DNA of 33,898 nucleotides from Acidimicrobium sp. (GTDB taxonomy: Bacteria > Actinomycetota > Acidimicrobiia > Acidimicrobiales > Ilumatobacteraceae), in contig NSIC01000006.1 of assembly GCA_002737635.1 (NCBI GenBank), positions 1 through 33,898 on the forward strand. The letters are read 5' to 3'. Under the pieces are notes generated by a model that saw nothing but the letters and a program-made list of their open reading frames with translations, was not told where the DNA came from and ran no database searches. The position numbers were made by a program, and so were the translations under genes. Of this stretch, positions 1-9,079 are shown piece by piece; position 1 is the stretch's first letter, and each line of letters begins with the position of its first letter.

Positions 1-248
1 ATTGACGAGAGCAAATGTTGATGATACTTGTGAATAGTCTCAAGAGTTCGCTGTGCTTCGTGATGCTCAAGTGCCGCGTCAGCAGTTTCGGCGACCATCG
101 CTCGCATTTCTTTTTCATGCGCTTCGCCCTCGATGAATGCAAGCTGCTCAGATGTAATGCGAAGTTCATCACGTAACTCGCGCATCGTCTGTGTGCCTCG
201 GCGCAAGCGCCGTTCAACAAAACGATTATTAAAATTTTGTGTTGTCAT
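1..248 (-). CDS. Partial conserved hypothetical protein, truncated at window edge (N-terminus MTTQNFNNRFVERRLRRGTQTMRELRDELRITSEQLAFIEGEAHEKEMRAMVAETADAALEHHEAQRTLETIHKYHQHLLSS)
   Basis: Open frame read by hand on the minus strand from CAT at 246-248 to the window edge with no stop; charged/helical composition; absent from the ORF track because it is truncated. Confidence 0.7.
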   Translation of the reverse strand, partial: MTTQNFNNRFVERRLRRGTQTMRELRDELRITSEQLAFIEGEAHEKEMRAMVAETADAALEHHEAQRTLETIHKYHQHLLSS

Positions 249-252
249 TTGT

Positions 253-334
253 GCCCGAGGCGGGAGTCGAACCCGCACGCCCTTTCAGACAACGGATTTT
301 GAGTCCGTCGCGTCTGCCATTCCGCCACTCGGGC
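253..334 (-). tRNA. tRNA-Leu, anticodon CAA
   Basis: Reverse complement GCCCGAGTGGCGGAATGGCAGACGCGACGGACTCAAAATCCGTTGTCTGAAAGGGCGTGCGGGTTCGACTCCCGCCTCGGGC: 7-bp acceptor stem, T-loop GGTTCGACTCC, class II variable arm, anticodon loop CTCAAAA. Confidence 0.95.
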
Positions 335-444
335 TTGCCCACTAAGCGTATCTACCAATATCTTGAGCCCACACTGTGCATCAACTGCACAATCACTCAC
401 ATTTCTTCTACGATGTAGTCAACACGAAAGGCACCTCTTAAACG

Positions 445-1620
445 ATGCTTGCATTCACCTTTCCTGGTCAAGGATCTCAACGACCAGGCATGGGCAAACC
501 TTGGATCAACCACGAGAGTTGGGAGCTCGTCACCGAGGCGTCCGAAATCACCGAGCGGGATGTCGCCGATCTGTTGCTCAATGCCGATGCCGAGACACTC
601 AAAGACACCCGTAATTCCCAGTTGACAACTTTTGTCTCAAGCCTGATGGTTCTCGACGCCGTTGAGCGTCTTGGCTTTGAGCCGAGCCTCTGCGCCGGTC
701 ATTCACTCGGCGAATACACCGCACTAACCGCCAACGGTGCACTCAGTTTTGAAGATGGCATTCGTTTGGTCGTCGAGCGAGCTGCTGCGATGCACGAAGC
801 GTGCGCGAAGAATCCCGGTGTGATGTCAGCAGTGCTCGGCCTTGATGATGAGCAAGTTGAGACTGCTTGTCGTCGCGCCGACAGCGATGTTTGGGTTGCA
901 AATTTCAATGCACCCGGTCAAGTTGTGATTGCCGGCACTTCGGCTGGCGTTCAATTGGCATCTGAACACGCCAAAGAGCTCGGTGCTAAGCGTGTGATGG
1001 CGCTACCTGTTTCTGGCGCGTTTCATACTCCACTAATGGCGCCCGCACGCGAGAGACTTCGTGAAGCAATTGCTTCGGCAAAACCGCGCGATTCAGACGT
1101 GCCGATCGTTTCAAATGTTGATGCCAAGGCGCACGACCAAGGCAATGAGTGGACGACGCTTTTGTCGGCGCAACTTTCTAGCCCCGTGCGTTGGAAACAA
1201 TGTCTACAGACGATGTCAAAAAGTGGGATAAACAACTTCGTCGAACTCGGACCAGGCGGTGTGCTCACAGGCATGGCCAAGCGCACGATCGAATCGGCGC
1301 GAACTCTAAGCATCAGCACACCAGATGAACTCGACAAGCTGATCGAATGGATCGGTGCGTCGTCTTTACCGGCACAACAGCTTCATGAAGGTGAACATCT
1401 TTTTGCTGTTGAACGCTTGGTTGTCAGCCCTGGAGCGGGTATATTCGTGCCGAGCAAATCAATCGCCAATGGTGCGCGTATTAGCGTGGGTGATGTGCTC
1501 GGCATGGTTGGCGAACGAGAAGTGCGCTCTTTTTTTGACGGCGTTTTACAGAACTACATCAGCGTTGACGGCGAGCGATTGACAGCACATCAACCAATCG
1601 CATGGCTCCGAACAATATGA
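445..1620 (+). CDS. fabD: Malonyl-CoA:ACP transacylase with extra C-terminal biotinyl/lipoyl-like domain
   Basis: FPGQGSQ start, GHSLGE nucleophile motif, GAFHTP catalytic His; about 75 extra residues at the C-terminus. Confidence 0.93.
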   Translation: MLAFTFPGQGSQRPGMGKPWINHESWELVTEASEITERDVADLLLNADAETLKDTRNSQLTTFVSSLMVLDAVERLGFEPSLCAGHSLGEYTALTANGALSFEDGIRLVVERAAAMHEACAKNPGVMSAVLGLDDEQVETACRRADSDVWVANFNAPGQVVIAGTSAGVQLASEHAKELGAKRVMALPVSGAFHTPLMAPARERLREAIASAKPRDSDVPIVSNVDAKAHDQGNEWTTLLSAQLSSPVRWKQCLQTMSKSGINNFVELGPGGVLTGMAKRTIESARTLSISTPDELDKLIEWIGASSLPAQQLHEGEHLFAVERLVVSPGAGIFVPSKSIANGARISVGDVLGMVGEREVRSFFDGVLQNYISVDGERLTAHQPIAWLRTI

Positions 1621-1633
1621 CCGTGACTTTTTC

Positions 1634-2584
1634 ATGCCGATAATTCCGGGGGGCGCAATCGGCGCAAAAATTATCGGCTGGGGCACTTCGTTGCCGCCAA
1701 AAGTCGTCACCAACGACGACCTATCAAAAACAATGGACACCTCAGATGAATGGATTCGTGAACGCACTGGCATCGAGCGTCGACATATTGGCGGCACGAC
1801 TGCAAGTTTGTCGATCGAGTCAGGCCGAAAAGCAATCGAAATGTCGGGCATTGATCCGTTGTCTATTGACGCGCTAGTTCTATCGACGACGACACCCGAC
1901 AGAACGGTGCCAGCAACAAGTGCCACCGTGCAACACGGTCTTGGTCTGCGATGCGGCGCATTTGACGTCAACGCAGCATGTTCGGGTTTCGTCTATGCAC
2001 TCATCACCGGTCACGGCCTCGTAGCGATGGGTATGAAACGAATTTTAGTGATCGGCACCGACACACTTTCACGCATTACCGATTGGACAGATCGCAACAC
2101 TGCGATCTTGTTCGCTGACGGTTCTGGCGCCGCAGTCATCGAAGCCACTAGCGGTCCTGGTCAATTACTCGGCTGGGACTTTGACGCTGATGGTTCACTC
2201 GAAGATCTTCTTTACGCGGAAATCGGGGGCACTTTACACATGGAAGGTAAAGAGGTCTTCCGTCGTGCCGTGCGCATCATGGTCGAATCTGCTGAAAAAT
2301 CTATCAAAGCAGCGGGTCTTACGACGAATGAAATTAATTTGGTTGTCCCCCATCAGGCGAACCTTCGCATAATTGAGGCTGCTTGCAAACGACTTGACAT
2401 TCCGATGAGCAAAACTTCGGTCGTTTTGAACGAGACAGGCAATACATCATCGGCGTCAATTCCATTAGCCCTGTTCGATGCAGTTGACCGGGGTCGCGTT
2501 AAGTCTGGCGACAACGTTTTGCTCGTTGGTTTTGGTGCCGGAATGACAGCCGCGAGCGCCGTCATAAAATGGAATCAATCATGA
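1634..2584 (+). CDS. fabH: Beta-ketoacyl-ACP synthase III
   Basis: Catalytic triad motifs NAACSGF (Cys), VVPHQAN (His), NETGNTSSASIP (Asn); follows fabD. Confidence 0.94.
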   Translation: MPIIPGGAIGAKIIGWGTSLPPKVVTNDDLSKTMDTSDEWIRERTGIERRHIGGTTASLSIESGRKAIEMSGIDPLSIDALVLSTTTPDRTVPATSATVQHGLGLRCGAFDVNAACSGFVYALITGHGLVAMGMKRILVIGTDTLSRITDWTDRNTAILFADGSGAAVIEATSGPGQLLGWDFDADGSLEDLLYAEIGGTLHMEGKEVFRRAVRIMVESAEKSIKAAGLTTNEINLVVPHQANLRIIEAACKRLDIPMSKTSVVLNETGNTSSASIPLALFDAVDRGRVKSGDNVLLVGFGAGMTAASAVIKWNQS

Positions 2585-3285
2585 GTCGAGTCGTCTTAAT
2601 AACTGGAGGTGCCAAAGGCATCGGTCTTGCCTGCGCTCAACATTTTGCGAAACTCGGCGACAAGGTTGCGATTACATACAACAGCACAAAACCGACCGAC
2701 GATTTTTTCGCCGTCAAGTGCGATGTCACATCTCAAACCGAAGTCGACGCAGCCTTCGCCGCAATCGAAGAAAAACTCGGACCTGTGCAAGTGCTCGTCT
2801 CAAATGCAGGTATCACTAAAGATCAGTTGCTTTTGCGTATGAGCGAAGCTGATTTTTCGTCGGTGATCGACGCCAACCTCACTGGCGCATATCGAGTTTG
2901 CAAACGAGCCACACAGAGCATGCTCCGCGCGCGTTCGGGTCGCATCATTTTGATGTCCTCAGTCGTTGGCCTACTCGGTTCGGCAGGTCAAGCCAACTAT
3001 GCAGCATCAAAAGCCGGGCTTGTAGGTTTCGCGCGATCATTGGCTCGCGAACTCGGCTCGCGAACGATCACCGTGAATGTCGTCGCACCTGGCCCAGTTG
3101 AAACTGACATGACAGCAGCGCTTACACAAGAACAACGCGACAACATGCTTAACGCTGTGCCACTCGGTCGAATGGCGACAGCGCAAGAAATCGCCTCGGT
3201 TGTTGTATTTCTCGCCTCGCAAGATGCTGGCTATATAACTGGTGCCGTAATCCCAGTCGATGGCGGTCTCGGCATGGGACACTAG
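2581..3285 (+). CDS. fabG: 3-oxoacyl-ACP reductase (SDR)
   Basis: TGGAKGIG cofactor motif, YAASKAG active site, VDGGLGMGH end; start set at the ATGA overlap with fabH (the track ORF begins at 2569). Confidence 0.92.
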   Translation: MSRVVLITGGAKGIGLACAQHFAKLGDKVAITYNSTKPTDDFFAVKCDVTSQTEVDAAFAAIEEKLGPVQVLVSNAGITKDQLLLRMSEADFSSVIDANLTGAYRVCKRATQSMLRARSGRIILMSSVVGLLGSAGQANYAASKAGLVGFARSLARELGSRTITVNVVAPGPVETDMTAALTQEQRDNMLNAVPLGRMATAQEIASVVVFLASQDAGYITGAVIPVDGGLGMGH

Positions 3286-3294
3286 ACTTATTAC

Positions 3295-3534
3295 ATGGAC
3301 CAACAACTTTTTGATCGTTTTAAAAAATGTGCAGTGGATGTACTGGCAGTTGATGCGGCCAAGATCACAATGGAAGCCAGCTTCAAAGACGATCTTGGCT
3401 CAGACAGTCTCGACTTGGTCGAATTCGTAATGGCCCTTGAAGAAGAGTTCGGCATCACAGTGCCTGAAAGCGATCTAGAAGGCGTTGACACTGTGGGCAA
3501 GGCCTTCAACCTCGTAACCACAAAAGTTTCTTGA
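3295..3534 (+). CDS. acpP: Acyl carrier protein
   Basis: 79 aa acidic protein with DLGSDSLDLVE phosphopantetheine motif, inside a fab cluster. Confidence 0.95.
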   Translation: MDQQLFDRFKKCAVDVLAVDAAKITMEASFKDDLGSDSLDLVEFVMALEEEFGITVPESDLEGVDTVGKAFNLVTTKVS

Positions 3535-3556
3535 TTTCTAACCTGCTCTAACTTTC

Positions 3557-4744
3557 ATGCAGGGTGCAGGTCATCGAGTTGCAATAACTGGCTACGGCGT
3601 AGTCGCGCCGTGCGGTATCGGTAAGCAAAACTTCTGGCAAGGACTTCTTGGCGCAGGCATTTCAGGCAGCCATACAGTACAAATCGAAAACTGGGATCCA
3701 TCGCCATATTTCGCGGGCCCAAAAGAGGCTCGCCGTTCTGACCGTTGCGAACAATACGCATTGGCCGCCGCATCAGAGGCACTAGCACAATCAGGATCAC
3801 TGCCCTACGACGCGACTCGCATCGGCACGATATTTGGCACCGGCATTGGCGGTTTGCGCACTCTCGAAGAACAAGTCATCGTTCGATTCGAAAAAGGCGA
3901 ACGCCGCGTCTCCCCGTTCTTGGTGCCAATGATGATGTCAAATGCATCGGGTGCAGCAATTTCGATGCGTTATGGTTTTCAGGGTCCTGCCGAAACTATC
4001 TGTACTGCATGCGCTGCAGCGACACACGCTCTTGGTTATGCCGCCCGACTCGTGGCCTGGGGTCGATGCGATGCGGTTATCTCTGGTGGCGCCGAATCTG
4101 CCGCGACGATCACTGCCGTTGCTGGTTTTGTAAACATGACAGCATTGTCAACGACAAAAGTAAGCAAACCGTTTGATGCAACGCGCGACGGTTTCATTTT
4201 CGGCGAAGGTGCCGCAGTTTTTGTTCTCGAGCGATTAGATCTAGCGCTAGCACGCAATGCAACAATTTACGGAGAAATCTTGGGCGCTGGCAGCAACGCC
4301 GATGCACACCATATAACCGCGCCGTCTCCTGGCGGCGTAGGTGCGATCGCGTGCATGAAACTTGCACTCGATGACGCTGGTCTTTCGCCGAGCGACATCA
4401 AACAGGTAAATGCTCACGGCACATCGACACCGCTTAATGACGCTGCCGAGGCAAGTGCAGTCACAGCGGTATTTGGTGCAACAAAACCACCCATGACCTC
4501 AATCAAGGGTGTGACTGGACACCCACTCGGCGCTGCAGGCGCTCTTGAGGCGGCAGCTGTTTTGCTTTCGTTCGAACACAAGTTGATTCCTCCGACTGCA
4601 AACACGACGGTTGTTGATCCTGGGATGTCAGGCGTTGATATCGTCACCGGCAAAGCGCGTGCTTGGCAACCGGGGCCAACGATTTCAAATAACTTTGGCT
4701 TCGGTGGCCACAACGGCTCGATAATTATCGCGCCACACCCTTAA
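3557..4744 (+). CDS. fabF: Beta-ketoacyl-ACP synthase II
   Basis: CTACAAATHA (Cys), NAHGTSTPLND (His), GVTGHPLGAAGALEAA (His) KAS-II motifs. Confidence 0.94.
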   Translation: MQGAGHRVAITGYGVVAPCGIGKQNFWQGLLGAGISGSHTVQIENWDPSPYFAGPKEARRSDRCEQYALAAASEALAQSGSLPYDATRIGTIFGTGIGGLRTLEEQVIVRFEKGERRVSPFLVPMMMSNASGAAISMRYGFQGPAETICTACAAATHALGYAARLVAWGRCDAVISGGAESAATITAVAGFVNMTALSTTKVSKPFDATRDGFIFGEGAAVFVLERLDLALARNATIYGEILGAGSNADAHHITAPSPGGVGAIACMKLALDDAGLSPSDIKQVNAHGTSTPLNDAAEASAVTAVFGATKPPMTSIKGVTGHPLGAAGALEAAAVLLSFEHKLIPPTANTTVVDPGMSGVDIVTGKARAWQPGPTISNNFGFGGHNGSIIIAPHP

Positions 4745-4759
4745 GCGCCACGGAACACG

Positions 4760-4781
4760 CGTCGATGCTCACGCATCGACG
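4760..4781. terminator. Hairpin between convergent fabF and fabZ, possible bidirectional terminator (9-bp stem CGTCGATGC/GCATCGACG, TCAC loop)
   Basis: Perfect inverted repeat read directly; lies 16 nt after fabF and overlaps the fabZ stop; no U-tract. Confidence 0.45.
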
Positions 4782-5224
4782 ATGACAAATAACAATTCGC
4801 ACTCGCAAGCAATTTCGCCGTTGACTTTGGCGACACCTGTGCCTTTGCCCGCTCGTGCCGACATGCGACCGAGTTGCACTGACATCTCAAGCACATCACC
4901 TGGCGAAATCTGACGCCGAAACCGCGCGCCATCGAGACCGCCGAAAAGTGGCAGTTTGCCTTTGAATTTTTCTTCGCTCAAAATCGCGCACGCCCCTACT
5001 TGAGCGATCGCCTCGCAAATCAACACACCAGGCAACGTCGGTCGACCCGGAAAGTGTCCTTTGAAAAATTCTTCGTCACCGGTCAAGCGCCAAAGACCTG
5101 CCGCGCTTTGTCCTGGCACCAATGCGACTAGTTCATCGACGAACAAAAACGGCGCACGATGCGGTATCAAGTCGCTCGGTTTTGGCAGCGAGAACTCCGG
5201 CGATTTATCGCTCGATTTCAACAT
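4769..5224 (-). CDS. fabZ: 3-hydroxyacyl-ACP dehydratase FabZ-like
   Basis: HRAPFLFVDE and GHFPGRPTLPGVLICEAIAQVGA hot-dog fold motifs. Confidence 0.92.
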   Translation of the reverse strand: MLKSSDKSPEFSLPKPSDLIPHRAPFLFVDELVALVPGQSAAGLWRLTGDEEFFKGHFPGRPTLPGVLICEAIAQVGACAILSEEKFKGKLPLFGGLDGARFRRQISPGDVLEMSVQLGRMSARAGKGTGVAKVNGEIACECELLFVIVDA

Positions 5225-5233
5225 GGCAACAAT

Positions 5234-6043
5234 TTAGCGTTTTGACACAACCGGGCTGTCAATCGCTGCACGAACCTCAGCAACATAGTTTGCAACAGAG
5301 TCAGCCCCTTCTTCGAGCAATCGTCGCACAACTGATGCACCTTGAATCACGCCGTCAGCAACAGAACAAGCCTGTTTGGCCTGCTCGGCGTTCGAAACGC
5401 CGACACCGACCAAGACCGGCATGTCGGTGATTTTCTTCAATCGCGTGGCCATCGCTACCGCGGTCGTTGCGAGTTCTGCCCGCTCGCCCGTAACGCCCAG
5501 CAAACCGACGGCATAGACGAAACCGCGCGCACGATCAATAACTCGTGGCAGTCGCTCATCGGGTGCGGTTGGCGCCGCCAACATCACCGTTTCTATCAGC
5601 GCTTTATCTGCCGCGACTGCCCACTGCGCCGATTCTTCGAGCGGAAGATCTGGCACGATTGCCGCAACTACCCCAGATTCACGAAGTGAGTTCGCAAATC
5701 GATCATGACCCGCTCGAAAAACGGTGTTGTAATAACACATAACTATTAACGGCACATCAACATCAACAGAGCGCAGTTCGTGCAAAATCGAAGTCGGCGT
5801 CGCACCATCACGAAGTGCTTTCTCTGAAGCCATCTGAATTATCGGTCCATCCATCACCGGATCAGAAAAAGGAATGCCAACCTCAATCGCATCTGCGCCA
5901 TTGGCTGCTGCTCCGCGAATCGCATCAATCCAACCAGCTAGACCACCCGTTATATAAGGAACAAGAATCTTGCGACCAAGTTTTCGAGATTCGCGCAACC
6001 GCGTCTCAAGTGCGCCCGGGTTATGCGTTGCAATCTTCATCAC
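5234..6043 (-). CDS. trpA: Tryptophan synthase alpha subunit
   Basis: GADAIEVGIPFSDPVMDGPIIQ and YYNTVFRAG-type motifs; adjacent to trpB. Confidence 0.95.
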   Translation of the reverse strand: MMKIATHNPGALETRLRESRKLGRKILVPYITGGLAGWIDAIRGAAANGADAIEVGIPFSDPVMDGPIIQMASEKALRDGATPTSILHELRSVDVDVPLIVMCYYNTVFRAGHDRFANSLRESGVVAAIVPDLPLEESAQWAVAADKALIETVMLAAPTAPDERLPRVIDRARGFVYAVGLLGVTGERAELATTAVAMATRLKKITDMPVLVGVGVSNAEQAKQACSVADGVIQGASVVRRLLEEGADSVANYVAEVRAAIDSPVVSKR

Positions 6044-6052
6044 CCTATTTGA

Positions 6053-7243
6053 TCAATCCAACTCGTCGCCAAGAATCGTCATCATCTGCGCAACATCTTT
6101 GTCGCCGCGACCTGACAAGTTCATCAAAACTGTTTGACCTTGAATATTTGGCGCCTCTTTGGCGATCCATGCAACAGCATGAGCGCATTCAAGTGCAGGA
6201 ATAATGCCCTCGGTGCGTGCCAACAACTTAAAACCCTCGATCACTTCTTGATCGTTCACGCTTGGATATTCGGCGCGACCGACAGACGCAAGATACGAAT
6301 GCTCTGGTCCTACGCCTGGATAATCGAGACCCGCACTGATCGAGTGCGCTTCTTGTACTTGACCATATTCGTCTTGCATTAAATAACTTTTCATGCCGTG
6401 CACGACACCTGGAGTACCTCGACCAACTGCTGCGCCGCCCGCAGGCTCGACACCGACTAATCGTGTTTTAGCATCGACGAAGCCAGAAAAAATACCCATC
6501 GCGTTCGAGCCACCACCAACGCATGCAACAACAACATTTGGGTCTGTACCGCCGCACATTTCTTGAAATTGCTTGCGCGCTTCTTTGCCGATCACACTTT
6601 GAAATTGACGAACCATAAATGGATACGGATGCGGCCCCATGACAGAACCGATGCAGTAGTAACTAGTTTCGACACTCGCCACCCAATCTCGCATCGCTTC
6701 ATTGACCGCATCTTTTAGAGTGCGACTGCCTGAATTCGCCGCTTCAACCGTCGCCCCGAGAAGTTTCATTCGAAAGACATTCAAAGACTGACGCTCAACA
6801 TCAACAGCGCCCATGTAAACCTTGCATTCAAGACCAAGCAGCGCTGCTGCCGTAGCAGCCGCGACACCATGCTGACCTGCGCCAGTCTCGGCGATAATTC
6901 GCTTCTTGCCCATTCGCTTGGCGAGCAGTGCTTGACCCAGCACGCTATTAATTTTGTGCGAGCCAGTGTGATTGAGATCTTCGCGTTTTAATATCAATCG
7001 AATGCCGAGCTGTGCACCAAGATTGTGGCACTCGGTCAAAATCGACGGACGACCCGCATATTCGCGCAACAGATCATCGAGTTCGGTTCTGAAAAGCGAA
7101 TCGTTCCACGCATCGTTGAACGCCCGCTCGAGTTCTTCGCAGGCTGGCACCAAAGTCTCCGGCACAAATCGACCGCCAAATTCACCAAACCGACCGTCGG
7201 CACCTGGCGTCAACAACTCACTCGGTACAGGTTTAGCGTTCAT
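6053..7243 (-). CDS. trpB: Tryptophan synthase beta subunit
   Basis: [19 protein letters not shown]-lysine motif, [16 protein letters not shown]-terminus, [10 protein letters not shown]. Confidence 0.97.
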   Translation of the reverse strand: MNAKPVPSELLTPGADGRFGEFGGRFVPETLVPACEELERAFNDAWNDSLFRTELDDLLREYAGRPSILTECHNLGAQLGIRLILKREDLNHTGSHKINSVLGQALLAKRMGKKRIIAETGAGQHGVAAATAAALLGLECKVYMGAVDVERQSLNVFRMKLLGATVEAANSGSRTLKDAVNEAMRDWVASVETSYYCIGSVMGPHPYPFMVRQFQSVIGKEARKQFQEMCGGTDPNVVVACVGGGSNAMGIFSGFVDAKTRLVGVEPAGGAAVGRGTPGVVHGMKSYLMQDEYGQVQEAHSISAGLDYPGVGPEHSYLASVGRAEYPSVNDQEVIEGFKLLARTEGIIPALECAHAVAWIAKEAPNIQGQTVLMNLSGRGDKDVAQMMTILGDELD

Positions 7244-7273
7244 GAAGACTAAATGTATCCTGAAACACTGCTA

Positions 7274-7945
7274 CTACGCCTCCCAATTAAAGGGCTGACT
7301 ATCGCCTTTTGTTTTCTCGTTTTCTCTGATCTGGTCTAAGTCTTCAAATGCTGCGCGGGCATTCTCGATAAATCGTTTCAATTTGATCGGATCTTTATAA
7401 CCGTGACTCTTCTCAACTCCCGACGAAACATCGACGCCCCATGGTGCCACCTGGGTAATCGCCACCGCTACATTTTCGTCAGTCAGCCCACCTGCCAACA
7501 AAACTCGAACCGTATTAGGTATTTGACTGAGCAATTCATGATCATAAGTTGAACCAGAACCTGGTATCGGTGAGTCAACCAAAATGAGGTTCGTCAAATA
7601 ATCGTCCGCGTTTTGCGCTTCTACCGAGCCAGCGACGACTGCCTTGACAACCCAATTGATCTCAACCATAACTTCGGCAACATTTGCGGCCGACTCATGG
7701 CCGTGAAGTTGCGCGCCGAATAAACCCGCCTCGCGCACTGTGTCGATGACTCGTTGCGGGTGTTCGTCACGAAACACACCTACAGTCAGAACATTTTGTG
7801 GCAAGCGTCGCACGATTTCTTTTACCCGTTGAGGCGCAACTTGTCGAGGCGACGGAGCAAAAATAAAGCCGAGCGCGTCAGCGCCAAGGGCGACTGCCAA
7901 CAAAGCATCTTGCTCGTTGGTTATGCCACAAATCTTGATGAACAT
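7274..7945 (-). CDS. trpF: Phosphoribosylanthranilate isomerase
   Basis: FIKICGITNEQDA, GADALGFIFAPSPR, LLAGGLTDENV motifs. Confidence 0.95.
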   Translation of the reverse strand: MFIKICGITNEQDALLAVALGADALGFIFAPSPRQVAPQRVKEIVRRLPQNVLTVGVFRDEHPQRVIDTVREAGLFGAQLHGHESAANVAEVMVEINWVVKAVVAGSVEAQNADDYLTNLILVDSPIPGSGSTYDHELLSQIPNTVRVLLAGGLTDENVAVAITQVAPWGVDVSSGVEKSHGYKDPIKLKRFIENARAAFEDLDQIRENEKTKGDSQPFNWEA

Positions 7946-8718
7946 CAGACCCGCAATTCGCTGAGAGTCTTGGCGATGTTGTCAGCCGTCACGAGTGACT
8001 CGCCCACCAAGACGGCGTGATAACCCGCATCGCGCAGTTGCTGAACGTCTGATCGTGTCTTCACGCCAGATTCGGCAACTCGCAACACACTGCTTGGTAT
8101 TTTCGCTGCCATGCGCACTGCTCGTTGCTGATCAACCTCAAAAGTTTTAAGGTCGCGTTGGTTGACACCCACAATTGATGCACCAATTTCTAACGCGATC
8201 TCAAGTTCAGGTTCGTCATGGACTTCGACCAAAACATCTAGATTCAGTTCTGTAGCAAAACTATGAAATTGCTTGAGCTCGGTTTTGTCGAGAGCCGCGA
8301 CAATCAACAACACACAATCAGCATTCATAATTTTCGCGTCACAAATGTCGTGCATCGACACGGTGAAGTCTTTGCGCAGCACGGGCAAATTGGTCGCGTT
8401 TCTGGCCGCCAGCAAATCTTGGGTTGAACCGCCAAAAAACTCTGAGTCGGTCAAAACTGATATACAACTTGCCCCTGCTTGTTGGTATTGCTGCGCGACG
8501 AGATCAGACTGCAAACTTTGGTTGAGTGCACCGCGTGACGGTGACCGACGCTTAATTTCGGCGATAACAGCCAAGTGGTGTTGAGACTCTTCGATTAATC
8601 GCTTGGCGAAACCTCGTGATTCACCACTCTTTTTAGCAACAGTTGTTAGATCTGTCAGTGATCTTGTGTCGCGCGACGCAACTTCGCGATGTTGAGCGAG
8701 AATTTTGTCGAGATACAA
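7945..8718 (-). CDS. trpC: Indole-3-glycerol phosphate synthase
   Basis: IAEIKRRSPSRG, LRKDFTV, VGVNQRDLKTFEVD motifs. Confidence 0.96.
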   Translation of the reverse strand: MYLDKILAQHREVASRDTRSLTDLTTVAKKSGESRGFAKRLIEESQHHLAVIAEIKRRSPSRGALNQSLQSDLVAQQYQQAGASCISVLTDSEFFGGSTQDLLAARNATNLPVLRKDFTVSMHDICDAKIMNADCVLLIVAALDKTELKQFHSFATELNLDVLVEVHDEPELEIALEIGASIVGVNQRDLKTFEVDQQRAVRMAAKIPSSVLRVAESGVKTRSDVQQLRDAGYHAVLVGESLVTADNIAKTLSELRV

Positions 8719-8721
8719 GAA

Positions 8722-9027
8722 TTAAAGTCCCTTGCCACCAATCGGTGTCAAAAACGAAAACTCTGGCGCGCCATCAACAAATGGAGCAAGAGTCTTTGAC
8801 CAAGACTTAAATGCTTCAGAGCCCATGTGCAGATTCGCCGCATCTTGATCGGCATACAGTTCATAGAACCACACCGTGTTCGGTTCAACGGCATCGTGAT
8901 GGAACGCATAGAACTGCGTACCTGCCTCACCCTTGGCTGTTTCAATGCCGGGCATGACGGCCTCGGTCATGGCCTCGCGTTGACCCTCTTTGATTTTAAG
9001 TTTTACCACTACTGCTACTTGCGACAT
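8722..9027 (-). CDS. ABM-type monooxygenase domain protein
   Basis: 101 aa single-domain protein with ferredoxin-like ABM pattern (KIKEGQ...GTQFYAFHHD...WFYELYADQDAANLHMGSEAFK). Confidence 0.8.
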   Translation of the reverse strand: MSQVAVVVKLKIKEGQREAMTEAVMPGIETAKGEAGTQFYAFHHDAVEPNTVWFYELYADQDAANLHMGSEAFKSWSKTLAPFVDGAPEFSFLTPIGGKGL

Positions 9028-9079
9028 TACTTCTCCTTTGATGTTTGCTTACGACATTTTAACTATCAATCATTTACTT

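Noticed and set aside
133-345. ORF on the plus strand encoding ...CARGGSRTRTPFQTTDFESVASAIPPLG
   Set aside because: This is the familiar spurious translation across a tRNA (tRNA-Leu on the minus strand) plus antisense of the partial CDS at 1-248.
3555-4257. Antisense and alternate-frame ORFs over fabF (3555-3800, 3745-4176, 4036-4257)
   Set aside because: Low-complexity Arg/Ser/Cys-rich translations overlapping a strongly supported KAS-II gene.
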